A stretch of DNA of 64,000 nucleotides from Serpentinimonas raichei (GTDB lineage Bacteria > Pseudomonadota > Gammaproteobacteria > Burkholderiales > Burkholderiaceae_C): NCBI RefSeq assembly GCF_000828895.1, contig NZ_AP014568.1:2239858-2303857 (forward strand), written 5' to 3'. Positions 17,623 to 25,529 of this stretch are shown here, in pieces (position 1 is the stretch's first letter; each line of letters opens with the position of its first letter). Made by a program: the position numbers and the translations under genes. The notes below the pieces were generated by a model. That model made no database searches and was not told the origin of the DNA. It saw only the letters and a program-made list of their open reading frames with translations.

Positions 17623-18120
17623 TTGCACTGGTATCTGGTCCACACCAAACCGCGCAAAGAGTTGTGCGCACTCGAGCACTTGGAGCGCCAAGGGTTTGAC
17701 TGTTACTTGCCGCTGCTGCGCTCCGAAAAGCTGCGCCGCGCCGGCCTGCAAGCCTGCGACGAGCCCTTGTTTCCGCGTTATTTGTTCATTCAGTTGGGGC
17801 TCGATTTGCAAGCCCGCAGTTGGGGCCCGATCCGCTCCACCGTGGGGGTGAGCCGCTTGGTGGCGTTCGGCTCTGAGCCCGCCAAAGTGCCCGACGCACT
17901 GGTCGACCAGTTGCGCCTGCACGAGGCCCAGCTGCGCGGCCACGTGGTGCCGCTGTTTCAGCCCGGCCAGCGGGTGTGCATCACCCAAGGGCCGTTTGCG
18001 GGCCTCGAGGGGGTGTTCCAGATCGCCGAGGGCGAGCGTCGGGTGCTGGTGCTGATCGAAATGCTCTGCAAGCCGGTGTTGCTGCCGCTCGAACCCAGCG
18101 CGCTGCGCAAGGCCGGCTAG
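17623..18120 (+). CDS. NusG paralogue, RfaH-like transcription antitermination factor
   Basis: 165 aa with an N-terminal NGN domain ([22 protein letters not shown]) and a C-terminal KOW region ([20 protein letters not shown]). General NusG is normally encoded beside secE and rplK, so this isolated gene is better read as a specialised paralogue of the RfaH type that helps RNA polymerase through long operons. The start is TTG 17623 with an excellent GGAGG at 17611-17615. Its target operon is unknown: no ops-like element was recognised, and no polysaccharide operon follows. The stop codon overlaps that of convergent rnhA through CTAG. Confidence 0.8.
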   Translation: MHWYLVHTKPRKELCALEHLERQGFDCYLPLLRSEKLRRAGLQACDEPLFPRYLFIQLGLDLQARSWGPIRSTVGVSRLVAFGSEPAKVPDALVDQLRLHEAQLRGHVVPLFQPGQRVCITQGPFAGLEGVFQIAEGERRVLVLIEMLCKPVLLPLEPSALRKAG

Positions 18121-18581
18121 AGGGGCGGGCGGGGCGGGGCCGCACGCGCTTGCGCCACGCCTTGGTTGGCGAGGGCGTCGGCGCGCTCGTTGCCCGGGTC
18201 GCCGGTGTGGCCCCTGACCCAACGCCAGTCGATTGCGTGCCCGCCCTGCTGCACCAAGGCGTCGAGCTGCTGCCACAGATCGACGTTTTTGACGGGCTGG
18301 CGAGCCGCCGTTTTCCAGCCCCTGGCTTTCCAGCCCGGCAGCCATTCGGTGATGCCTTTGCGCACGTATTCGCTGTCGAGCCACAGCGTGACGCGGCACG
18401 GGCGCTTGAGCGCCTGCAAGGCCTCGATGACAGCGGTGAGTTCCATGCGGTTGTTGGTGGTCTGCGCCGCGCCGCCGCAGAGCGTTTTTTCAGCCCCCTC
18501 GGTGCGCAACAGCACGCCCCAGCCCCCAGGGCCCGGGTTGCCTTTGCAGGCGCCGTCGGTGTAGATGACGACCGATTTCAT
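18117..18581 (-). CDS. rnhA: Ribonuclease HI
   Basis: 154 aa, the standard size. Catalytic acidic residues are D9 ([14 protein letters not shown]), E47 (NRMELTAV), D69 (LWLDSEYV) and D135 (ERADALAN), with H125 in [10 protein letters not shown]. It cleaves RNA in RNA-DNA hybrids such as R-loops and primers. The ATG overlaps the stop of the upstream methyltransferase gene (ATGA). A methyltransferase next to rnhA resembles the yafS-rnhA arrangement of enterobacteria. Confidence 0.96.
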   Translation of the reverse strand: MKSVVIYTDGACKGNPGPGGWGVLLRTEGAEKTLCGGAAQTTNNRMELTAVIEALQALKRPCRVTLWLDSEYVRKGITEWLPGWKARGWKTAARQPVKNVDLWQQLDALVQQGGHAIDWRWVRGHTGDPGNERADALANQGVAQARAAPPRPPL

Positions 18582-19474
18582 GCGGGCGATTGGTGCTCGT
18601 CGTCAAGCCGCGCGGGGCTGGCTTGACAGGCCACCGCCACCGGTGCGGCAGCGGCGGGTTTGGGCTTCCAGGCTGGCCCCAGCAAGCGCAGGCCACGCAC
18701 CCGCTTGACGGCCACCATGCAATAGGCGTTGCCGAAAAAAGGCCAGTAGCGGGCACCGGCGCGCTCCATCCAACTCCAGCGCTGCAACCACAACTCCGAC
18801 TGCAGCGCCGGCCGGTAACAGCCCATGCGGCACGACTCGACCTCCAGCCCCAGCAACTGCAGCCAGTCGCGCAGGCGCCGGTGCGCAATGAACTCGCCCG
18901 CCTCCGGCAAAAACGGCCGCGCCCAGCGTGGGCGTTGCAGCCCCAACCGAGCCAAGAGCCGCGCCCGCTGCTGGCGCAAACCCCACAGGCTCCACGGGTT
19001 GAGGCCACAGACCACCAAGCGGCCCTCGGGCAACAAGACCCGCTGCACCTCGCGCAGCACCGCGTGCGGGTCGGCGCTGAACTCCAGCGTATGCGGCAGC
19101 ACGATCAAATCGAGGGTATTTTCAGAAAACGGCAGCGCGGCGGCGTGCGTCACCAAGGCCAGCTCGCGCCCGCCACTGGGCTGCAGCGGTGCCGCAGCGG
19201 CGCCTTGGTCGGCATGGCGCTCCAACGCCGAGGAGGGCTCGGGCTGTGCCAGCCAGCGCTTGGGGATGCGGTTGGCGCGCAAGGCATCGATCTGTGGCAA
19301 GCCCAGTTGCAAGGCATGGTAGCCAAAACAATCGGCCACCGCTTCATCACACCGCTCTTGCTCCCACGCCAGCAGGTAGCGCCCGGCCTCGCTGGCCAGC
19401 CACGCCGCCAGCTGCTGCCCGCCTGCATCCGATGCAGCCGGCTGCAGGGACGGCTCAGTGGTCAAGGGCTTCAT
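18578..19474 (-). CDS. YafS-like SAM-dependent methyltransferase
   Basis: 298 aa. The central part ([20 protein letters not shown], then [23 protein letters not shown]) is the late half of a class I methyltransferase fold. The glycine-rich SAM loop is weak, as is usual in the YafS group. The methyl acceptor is unknown. ATG 19474 was chosen over an upstream codon at 19507; it overlaps the end of the previous gene by 20 bp. Gene order (methyltransferase then rnhA, ATGA-coupled) supports the YafS assignment. Confidence 0.75.
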   Translation of the reverse strand: MKPLTTEPSLQPAASDAGGQQLAAWLASEAGRYLLAWEQERCDEAVADCFGYHALQLGLPQIDALRANRIPKRWLAQPEPSSALERHADQGAAAAPLQPSGGRELALVTHAAALPFSENTLDLIVLPHTLEFSADPHAVLREVQRVLLPEGRLVVCGLNPWSLWGLRQQRARLLARLGLQRPRWARPFLPEAGEFIAHRRLRDWLQLLGLEVESCRMGCYRPALQSELWLQRWSWMERAGARYWPFFGNAYCMVAVKRVRGLRLLGPAWKPKPAAAAPVAVACQASPARLDDEHQSPA

Positions 19475-20423
19475 CAACCACGGGCGACTGTGCCAGCACC
19501 GCCGCACGGATCATTTCGCGCATGGCTTTTTTCTCGGGAAAGCTCAGCGTGCGGCCCAAACCGCGCCGCACCCGCAGCAGCAGATGGCGGTCGGTCTCAG
19601 GCGGAACCCCTTGGCTGCTTTGCATTTCTTCGTACAGATCGAGCCGGGCATGCGGGGTTTCCTCGCGCCACCACTCGTCGATCACGTGTTGCACCTGCTC
19701 CAGCCACGCCCCATCGGGCTGCTGGTCGGCATGGGCGGGCTCGCCCAGCGCGGCACCGTGCTCGTGCTCTTGCTCAAATTCGCGCCGTTCCAGTTGCGCC
19801 AGCCGGGTCGGCATGAAACCCAGTCCCTCAGCCTGCCCGTCGTTCAGGGCCGCCCAAGCCGCCTCGTTGAGGCTGACGCGCCGATCGGCTTGCATCAGCA
19901 GCCGCGCCCAACTGGGGTCTTCGGCCATCAGGCGGCCAAAGTCTTGCGCCGAGGCGTCGGTCACCATCACCACCTTGAGTCCGCGCCACTGGGCTTCGTC
20001 GATGTAGGGGATGAGGCGCTCGTCGTCGCTGGCCAGCAGCGCCAAGGCGCAGCCACCCCGGCTCGCCAGTTGCGTCAGCTCCAAACCCAGCGTCCGCACC
20101 AGCGCGGCCCCACCATCGCTGGCGTGCGCCGGCACCATGCGCAGCACCACGTCGTCGAGCAGTTGGCTGGGTTGCTGGTCGGTGTAGAGGTAGCTGCGCA
20201 ACAGCGCCGCATCGGCGCCACAAAGCCGCGCCAACTGCGAGAACACGGGCTGAAAAAGGTCTCGATGCAGCCCATCGCTGGGTGGATTGGGCTGCTGCTT
20301 GGCCAACCAGCTCAGGTAGCGCTCGTCGATCAAGGCCACGGCTTGGCCGAATTCGGCCCCGGCACCCGCCCCAAAAGCCGGGCGCAGGTGTGGCCTTTTG
20401 TTTAAGTGAAATTTGGTTTTCAT
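19455..20423 (-). CDS. Putative NYN/PIN-like domain protein
   Basis: 322 aa soluble protein without a signal sequence. Residues about 25-180 resemble an NYN (PIN-superfamily) fold: an early VALIDERYLSWL strand-helix, then CALALLASDDERLIPYIDEA and WRGLKVVMVTD, similar to the acidic loop and following strand of LabA/NYN nucleases. The C-terminal 130 residues are acidic and not recognised. If the call is right, it may be an RNA-acting nuclease, but catalytic residues are not certain. ATG 20423 has only a weak AGGG upstream. It overlaps the methyltransferase gene by 20 bp, so the three genes down to rnhA look like one transcript. Confidence 0.5.
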   Translation of the reverse strand: MKTKFHLNKRPHLRPAFGAGAGAEFGQAVALIDERYLSWLAKQQPNPPSDGLHRDLFQPVFSQLARLCGADAALLRSYLYTDQQPSQLLDDVVLRMVPAHASDGGAALVRTLGLELTQLASRGGCALALLASDDERLIPYIDEAQWRGLKVVMVTDASAQDFGRLMAEDPSWARLLMQADRRVSLNEAAWAALNDGQAEGLGFMPTRLAQLERREFEQEHEHGAALGEPAHADQQPDGAWLEQVQHVIDEWWREETPHARLDLYEEMQSSQGVPPETDRHLLLRVRRGLGRTLSFPEKKAMREMIRAAVLAQSPVVDEALDH

Positions 20424-20536
20424 AAGAGCCCTATAACTGCAATAAGGTAAAACGGCCCGGATGGGCCATCCGCTTGGGCAACTGCCTGCGATTTTGGCAC
20501 GAAAGCGCGCCAAAGGTTCCCCTGCCGAACGGCCGC

Positions 20537-21313
20537 TCAGGGCCGGGTGGGCGGTGGTTGAGCTGGCGGCGCCGCCAGCAGCCACTCGATGCGCCTGAGC
20601 GCTTCGGTCGCCTGCTCGGCCTGCCCGCGCTGCTGCGCCACCGTGGCCTGCAAGCGCAGCCACGCCAGCAGGGGCCGGCGCCAGCCTTGGTCGGAGGCGG
20701 TCTGCACCACCAACGCCAGCGCCTCGGGGTCGAGCCGCTGCGCGCGCAGCCAGACGCTGGCGGCCACCAGGCGCGCCAGCGGGTCGTCGATGGCGCGCAG
20801 CAGCGCCGCCGCTTCCCCTGCGGCGGCCGGCTCCAGCAAGCGCCGCGCGGTGGGCCGGTGGGCCGCCGGCAACCACTCGATGTCGGCGGCCTGCGCTTGC
20901 CCGAGCAGGTAGCGGGCGTAGGCCTGCTCAGCCAAGCCGGCGTGGGGCAGCAGCGGCTGCGCTGCCAAGCAAGCGTCGGCCAAGTCAAGCGCGGCTTGTG
21001 CCACGGCACAGCGGGTCAGCGCCAGCCGCGCCATCTGGTCGGCACGCGCCGTGCGCTGAACGGACTCACGCGCACGCTGCCACTCCAGCTCGGCCACGCG
21101 CTGGCGGCCTTCCAGGTCGGCCCGAATGGCGCGCTGCTGCGCCGCGTGGGCTTCGATTTGCCAATCGGGCACGCGTGGCCCGGCCGCGCAACCCGCCAGC
21201 AGCAGCACCCCCAACAAAAGGGCACACAACAGCCCCCCATGCCAACGGATCTGCGCCTTGGGCGCAAGCGGTGCGGGCTGGGCAAGGCCAGCCGACCATT
21301 GTTGCTGCTGCAT
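20537..21313 (-). CDS. Putative lipoprotein of the MlaE-MlaD operon
   Basis: 258 aa. A long N-region is followed by a hydrophobic stretch and a lipobox, LLLAGC, with the acylated Cys at 42. The rest is alanine/arginine/leucine-rich and helical, like TPR or coiled-coil lipoproteins, with no named domain recognised. Its ATG overlaps the stop of the MCE gene (ATGA), so it is co-translated with a lipid-transport-like system and could be its outer-membrane or periplasmic partner, as in some Mla/Pqi-type loci. That function is inferred from position. Confidence 0.6.
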   Translation of the reverse strand: MQQQQWSAGLAQPAPLAPKAQIRWHGGLLCALLLGVLLLAGCAAGPRVPDWQIEAHAAQQRAIRADLEGRQRVAELEWQRARESVQRTARADQMARLALTRCAVAQAALDLADACLAAQPLLPHAGLAEQAYARYLLGQAQAADIEWLPAAHRPTARRLLEPAAAGEAAALLRAIDDPLARLVAASVWLRAQRLDPEALALVVQTASDQGWRRPLLAWLRLQATVAQQRGQAEQATEALRRIEWLLAAPPAQPPPTRP

Positions 21314-22305
21314 CAGGGCACCCTCAGTTCGGTGTCGCGCGCCAAAGGCCAGCGCCGGCTGAGCTCGCTGAGCAGGCCATCGATGCGGCGCAGATTGGCC
21401 TCCACCTCGACCCGCAACTGATCCAGATCCACCGTGGCGGCGCGCGTATTTTGCGCAATGCCTTGGGCCTCGACCAGCACCGCATCGACCTGTTGCAGCG
21501 ACTGGCGCGCATCGGCCAGCAAGCCCTCGATTTGGCGCACCGCCGCCTGGGTGTCGGTCATCAGGCCATCGGCCCCAAACACGCGCTGGTCAGCATTTCC
21601 CACCAGCGATTCGGCCCGCTCCGCCACCGCCTCCAGGCGCCGCAGCAAGGCGTTGCTCTCGTCGACCACCTGCATGAAGCGGGCGCGGTCTTCGGGGTTG
21701 CCCACCAATACCCCGAGCGCACCTTGCGGCCCCACCAGCGTTTCGCTGGCGCGCTGCACGTTGCGCAAGCTGGCATTGAGCGGCGCCTGCTCGGCGGTCA
21801 TGGTGCTGAGATTTTGCAGCAAATCGCGCACCTGGATCACCAGGCGCGGCAGGTCGGCCATGGCGTCGCCTTGGAGCACCCTGCGCTCGACGCCATCGAG
21901 CAGGGGCGGGTCTTCCAGCACCCCGGTGAAGGCGCGCAAGCGCGTCGCCCCCACCAGGCTGCGCTCGAGCGTAAACACGCTGCTCTCGCGCAACCAGTGG
22001 GCCTCGCTGCTGCGCACGTCGACCCAGATGCGCACCATGCCGTCGTCACCTAGCCCCACGCGGCGCACGCGCCCGATCGGAAATCCAGAGAAGGTCAGGT
22101 CCATGCCGATCGCCACCCCTTCGGAGTCGTCGGCAATCAGCACCAGCTCTTGGGTGGGCTCGAACGCACCGCGTGCGTACAACAAAAACAGCGCCGCCCC
22201 CAGCAGCAACGCCAGCATCAGCGCGAGCAAGGCCGCCGCCTTGAACTCGACGTGCTTGACGCGCGCCTGGCGGATGGTGCGTTCGACTGTGTCTTCGGTG
22301 CTCAT
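21313..22305 (-). CDS. MCE-domain (MlaD-like) phospholipid transport protein
   Basis: 330 aa. One transmembrane helix (residues about 22-44) anchors a single MCE domain (about 50-120, with GVAIGMDLTFSGFPIGRVRRV). A long helical tail rich in heptad-like leucines follows (about 150-325). It is longer than E. coli MlaD (183 aa), closer to MCE proteins with extended coiled coils. MCE proteins form hexamers that carry lipids between the membranes with an MlaE permease and MlaF ATPase. The permease lies 4 bp upstream, the lipoprotein overlaps downstream, and no ATPase is present. Confidence 0.85.
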   Translation of the reverse strand: MSTEDTVERTIRQARVKHVEFKAAALLALMLALLLGAALFLLYARGAFEPTQELVLIADDSEGVAIGMDLTFSGFPIGRVRRVGLGDDGMVRIWVDVRSSEAHWLRESSVFTLERSLVGATRLRAFTGVLEDPPLLDGVERRVLQGDAMADLPRLVIQVRDLLQNLSTMTAEQAPLNASLRNVQRASETLVGPQGALGVLVGNPEDRARFMQVVDESNALLRRLEAVAERAESLVGNADQRVFGADGLMTDTQAAVRQIEGLLADARQSLQQVDAVLVEAQGIAQNTRAATVDLDQLRVEVEANLRRIDGLLSELSRRWPLARDTELRVP

Positions 22306-22309
22306 GAGA

Positions 22310-23113
22310 TCAAGCGTAGTTGCCCAATAGTGAAACCATCTGAATCAGCAGCAGCGCCAGAAACAGGCGCAGCAACAGCTGCAATTCGGTGCTGGCCCGC
22401 TGACTCGGGTCCACTGGATCGTACAGACTGGATGCCAGCGGCACCAGCGCCACGATGAGGGCAAAGAAAAAAGTCTTGAAAACGAAGATCAGCGTCACCT
22501 CGGGGCTGAAAACCCGCCCCACCAGGTGCGTGTACGGGTCGATGGCCCAGGGGCTAAAACCGTAAATGTTGACGTAGCCCAGCAACAGCGCCACCAGCGT
22601 GCTGACGGCCACCAGCGTCAGCACCGAAAAGATACCCGCCAAGGCGCGCGGCAGCACCAGCCAGTGCAGCGCGTCTTTGCCCTCGGCTTGCAGTTGCTCA
22701 AACGCCCCTTGGCGGCGCAGCGTCAAGATTTCTCCGGCTTGGCCAATGCTGCAGCGCAGCGCCACGAACAGCGCCGCCGCCAGCGGAATGAGCTCCAGCA
22801 CCAACACCCGCACCACCATCTCGACCGCATACTGCGTCAGCCCCAAGCCGGTGGCCGTCACCACCACGATCCGGATCAGCACCACGCCAAACAGGGCCGA
22901 CAAGGCGGTGAACCACAGCAGCACCGGCGCCGTGGCCTGGTAAATGTGCAAAGCCAACATCGGCCAGCGCTCGCGGCGGTAGCTCGCGGGCGAGACCGCC
23001 AACACCAAAATCACCGCCCCCAGGTGCACGATGCGCCACCAATTTAGGCACCAATGCAGCAGCCCGCGCCCCATGCCCGATCCCAGCGCGAAAAATTGCT
23101 TGAGCCACACCAT
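22310..23113 (-). CDS. MlaE-family ABC permease
   Basis: 267 aa inner-membrane protein with five or six hydrophobic segments. The MlaE signature is visible in LFVALRCSIGQAGEILTLRRQGAFEQLQAEGKDALHWLVLPR, the cytoplasmic coupling region, and in the closing LPLASSLYDP-type stretch. It should work with the MCE protein encoded just downstream. I chose ATG 23113; a GTG at 23137 would add eight residues. No MlaF ATPase gene is adjacent on either side. Confidence 0.82.
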   Translation of the reverse strand: MVWLKQFFALGSGMGRGLLHWCLNWWRIVHLGAVILVLAVSPASYRRERWPMLALHIYQATAPVLLWFTALSALFGVVLIRIVVVTATGLGLTQYAVEMVVRVLVLELIPLAAALFVALRCSIGQAGEILTLRRQGAFEQLQAEGKDALHWLVLPRALAGIFSVLTLVAVSTLVALLLGYVNIYGFSPWAIDPYTHLVGRVFSPEVTLIFVFKTFFFALIVALVPLASSLYDPVDPSQRASTELQLLLRLFLALLLIQMVSLLGNYA

Positions 23114-23154
23114 AGGGCCGATCTTAGCGTGCGGCACACCGCGCCGCCATGGCT

Positions 23155-23421
23155 TTAGAGCGTGTCGTCTTGCTCGTCGAGCAGGCGCAGCCGACGGCTA
23201 AGGGTGGCGCGGGTCTGGCGGCGCGACAACAGCTTGGCTTGCGCGGCGGGCGGGAAATCGGTGAACTGGATCACGCCGCGCAGGATGAGGATGTCGATCA
23301 GGTCTTCGGTGACGCGCGCCACACCGCTGTCCGACAGGGCCAGATCGCGCTGTACCTGCTGCTCGGCCGATGGCGTCGGCCCGCGTTCTTCGTCGGGCAG
23401 CAGGGGCGGTGGCGGGCTCAT
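23155..23421 (-). CDS. Small conserved protein of the type I secretion locus
   Basis: 88 aa. A proline-rich N-terminus is followed by DSGVARVTEDLIDILILRGVIQFTDFPPAAQAKLLSRR and a basic, leucine-rich end. Similar short proteins sit beside LuxR and HlyD genes in related bacteria, where they are sometimes labelled tryptophan synthase subunit beta-like; no such activity is credible at this size. The ATG (23421) overlaps the stop of the LuxR-type gene (ATGA), so it belongs to the secretion operon. Function unknown. Confidence 0.6.
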   Translation of the reverse strand: MSPPPPLLPDEERGPTPSAEQQVQRDLALSDSGVARVTEDLIDILILRGVIQFTDFPPAAQAKLLSRRQTRATLSRRLRLLDEQDDTL

Positions 23422-24083
23422 GGGCGCACCCCCGGCAGGTCGGAGTGCACACTGCTTTGCAGCCTGAGCACCAGCTGCACCCGGTCGCGCACCCCCAGTT
23501 TGTCGAAAATGGCCCCCAAGTGGGCCTTGACCGTGCGCTCGGAAATGAACAACTGCTCGGCCACCTCTTTGTTGCTTTTGCCCAAGGCGACGGCGCGCGC
23601 CACTTGGGCCTCGCGCTCCGATAGGCCCGACAAGTCGCAGCCCGCTGCGCTGGCCGAGGCGGGGTTGCGCTGCACCAGCTCGCGGGTTGCCGCCACCAGC
23701 CGCTGCACCAGGCTGGGCCCCACCCACAGCCCACCGTGCACCACCACCTGCTGGACTTCGCGCAGCAGCTCCGGCACCGCTTGCAGGTGACAGTAACCGC
23801 GCGCCCCGGCATCGAGCGCGCGCAGGCCTTCGGCGTCTTCGGGCACGCTGCTGAGCACCACCACCAGAGACCCCGGTCGCTGCGCCAGCAATTCGGCGAT
23901 GCGGTCCGGCCACTGCGGCTGGCTCACGGGGATCCAGACCGTATCGCCCGGGCGCACCCGCGCCAACAGATTGCCCCAAGTGGCCCACTGGCCATCGGCA
24001 AAGGCTTGCACCCAACGCTCTGAGGGCGTCGGCAAGGCGGTGCTGCTGGCCGTTGAATGCAGCAAAAAATAGGCTAGGCTCAT
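23418..24083 (-). CDS. LuxR-family transcriptional regulator with degenerate receiver domain
   Basis: 221 aa. The C-terminal helix-turn-helix is clear: GLSEREAQVARAVALGKSNKEVAEQL then SERTVKAHLGAIFDKLGV (about residues 150-205). The N-terminal 120 residues have the layout of a response-regulator receiver (DAGARGYCHL near its end), but the position of the phosphorylatable Asp reads DTVWIPVSQP. Regulation by phosphorylation is therefore unlikely. It is placed between the HlyD gene and the small conserved gene on one transcript and may control the secretion locus. Confidence 0.82.
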   Translation of the reverse strand: MSLAYFLLHSTASSTALPTPSERWVQAFADGQWATWGNLLARVRPGDTVWIPVSQPQWPDRIAELLAQRPGSLVVVLSSVPEDAEGLRALDAGARGYCHLQAVPELLREVQQVVVHGGLWVGPSLVQRLVAATRELVQRNPASASAAGCDLSGLSEREAQVARAVALGKSNKEVAEQLFISERTVKAHLGAIFDKLGVRDRVQLVLRLQSSVHSDLPGVRP

Positions 24084-24104
24084 GCGGTTCCTCGGCGTCT
24101 GGGG

Positions 24105-25529
24105 TCAGCGTTCGGAGAGGGCGTTTTCTTTGGCCCGCAACACCGGCTTGAGCAAGTAGCTCAAAATGGTGCGCTTGCCGGTCAGGATGTCGACTTGGGC
24201 CACCATCCCGGGGATGATGGGCAGGCCTTCACCCAACGAAGCCTCGCGGGTGCGCAGGCGCACGATGAAAAAGGCGTTGCCTTGCTCGTCGACCACGGTG
24301 TCGGCGCCGATGTGCTCGACATCGGCGCGCAGGCCGCCGTAGATGGCGAAGTCGTAGGCGGTGAACTTGACCATGGCCTCTAGGCCCGGGCGCAGGAAGC
24401 CGATGTCGCGCGGTGCAATGCGGGCCTCCAGAATCAGGGCGTCGTCGAGCGGCACGATTTCCACCACCTCGCGCCCGGGTTGCACCACCGCTCCCATGGT
24501 GGTGACGTGCAAGCGGCTGACGGTGCCGCGCAGGGGCGAGCGGATGTCGGCGCGCACCACCCGGTCTTCCAAGGCGCGCCCGCCTTCGACCAAGGCCGAC
24601 AGGCGGTTCATGGTGTCGGAGAGTTCGGCGCTCATTTGATTGCGCGCCGTGAGCTGCACTTCTTCGATGCGGCGCTGGGCTTCGGTGATGGAGGCCAGTA
24701 CGCGCGCAATCTGCGCCGCCGCCTGATCGCGCTCCCCCACGAGGCGCGAGACCTGTTGATCCAGCCGCAGCACCTCGACTTCAGACACCGCCCCACTGGC
24801 CACCAGCGGTCGCGTGGCGGCCAATTCGCGCTGCACCAGGCTCAGGCTGCTGGCGGCCGAGTCGCGCCGCGATTGGGCCTCGGTCAGCTCTTGCCGGCGC
24901 TGCAGCAACTGGCTCTGGGTGATGGAGATCTGGGCGCTGATTTCGGCCCGGCGCGACTCGAACAGGCTGCGCTCCTGGGCCACGATGGCCGGCGCTTCGC
25001 GCTCGAGCGCCACGGACGGGTTGAAGCTGCGGCCTTGGATGAGCGCGCGCAAGCGCTCGGCGCGCGCCTCCAGCGCCATTTGAGAGACGCGGGTTTCACC
25101 CAAGTTGGCCGCAAAGCGCGTCGGGTCCACGCGCAGCAGCACCTGATCGGCCTCCACCACCTGGCCTTCGCGCACCAAAATTTCGCTCACCACCCCGCCA
25201 TCCACGCTTTGCACGATCTGCACCTGCTGGCTGGGCACCACGCGGGCCTCGCCGCGCGTGACCTGATCGACCTTGGCCACCGCCGCCCACAACACCAGCA
25301 CCAGCACCAGCACGGCGCTCCAGCGCAGCAGCCGGCGCGCGCGCAAGGGCTCTTGCTGCAATTGGGCCCAGTCGGCGTCGGCGGCCCAATCGAGCGCCTC
25401 GCCATCGGGCTCATCGTCGCGCGCCAGGCGCTGCGCCAGCTTGCCAAACAAGGGCTTGCCCACGCGCGCTCCGGCCTCGGTGGCCTGACCGATGCGCTCG
25501 AAGGTTTTTTGCTCGAGTTTGCTCATCAC
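24105..25529 (-). CDS. Type I secretion membrane fusion protein (HlyD family)
   Basis: 474 aa. A cytoplasmic N-terminus of about 65 residues leads into one membrane helix (about 69-86), then a lipoyl half (EARVVPSQQVQIVQSVDGG), a long coiled coil (about 150-320) and a beta-barrel half (RSPLRGTVSRLHVTTMGAVV). The PGMVAQVDILTGKRTILSYLLKP end is characteristic of HlyD/LapC adaptors. It links the ABC exporter in the inner membrane to an outer-membrane TolC-type channel. Its ATG overlaps the stop of the ABC gene. No TolC gene lies within the window. Confidence 0.9.
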   Translation of the reverse strand: MMSKLEQKTFERIGQATEAGARVGKPLFGKLAQRLARDDEPDGEALDWAADADWAQLQQEPLRARRLLRWSAVLVLVLVLWAAVAKVDQVTRGEARVVPSQQVQIVQSVDGGVVSEILVREGQVVEADQVLLRVDPTRFAANLGETRVSQMALEARAERLRALIQGRSFNPSVALEREAPAIVAQERSLFESRRAEISAQISITQSQLLQRRQELTEAQSRRDSAASSLSLVQRELAATRPLVASGAVSEVEVLRLDQQVSRLVGERDQAAAQIARVLASITEAQRRIEEVQLTARNQMSAELSDTMNRLSALVEGGRALEDRVVRADIRSPLRGTVSRLHVTTMGAVVQPGREVVEIVPLDDALILEARIAPRDIGFLRPGLEAMVKFTAYDFAIYGGLRADVEHIGADTVVDEQGNAFFIVRLRTREASLGEGLPIIPGMVAQVDILTGKRTILSYLLKPVLRAKENALSER

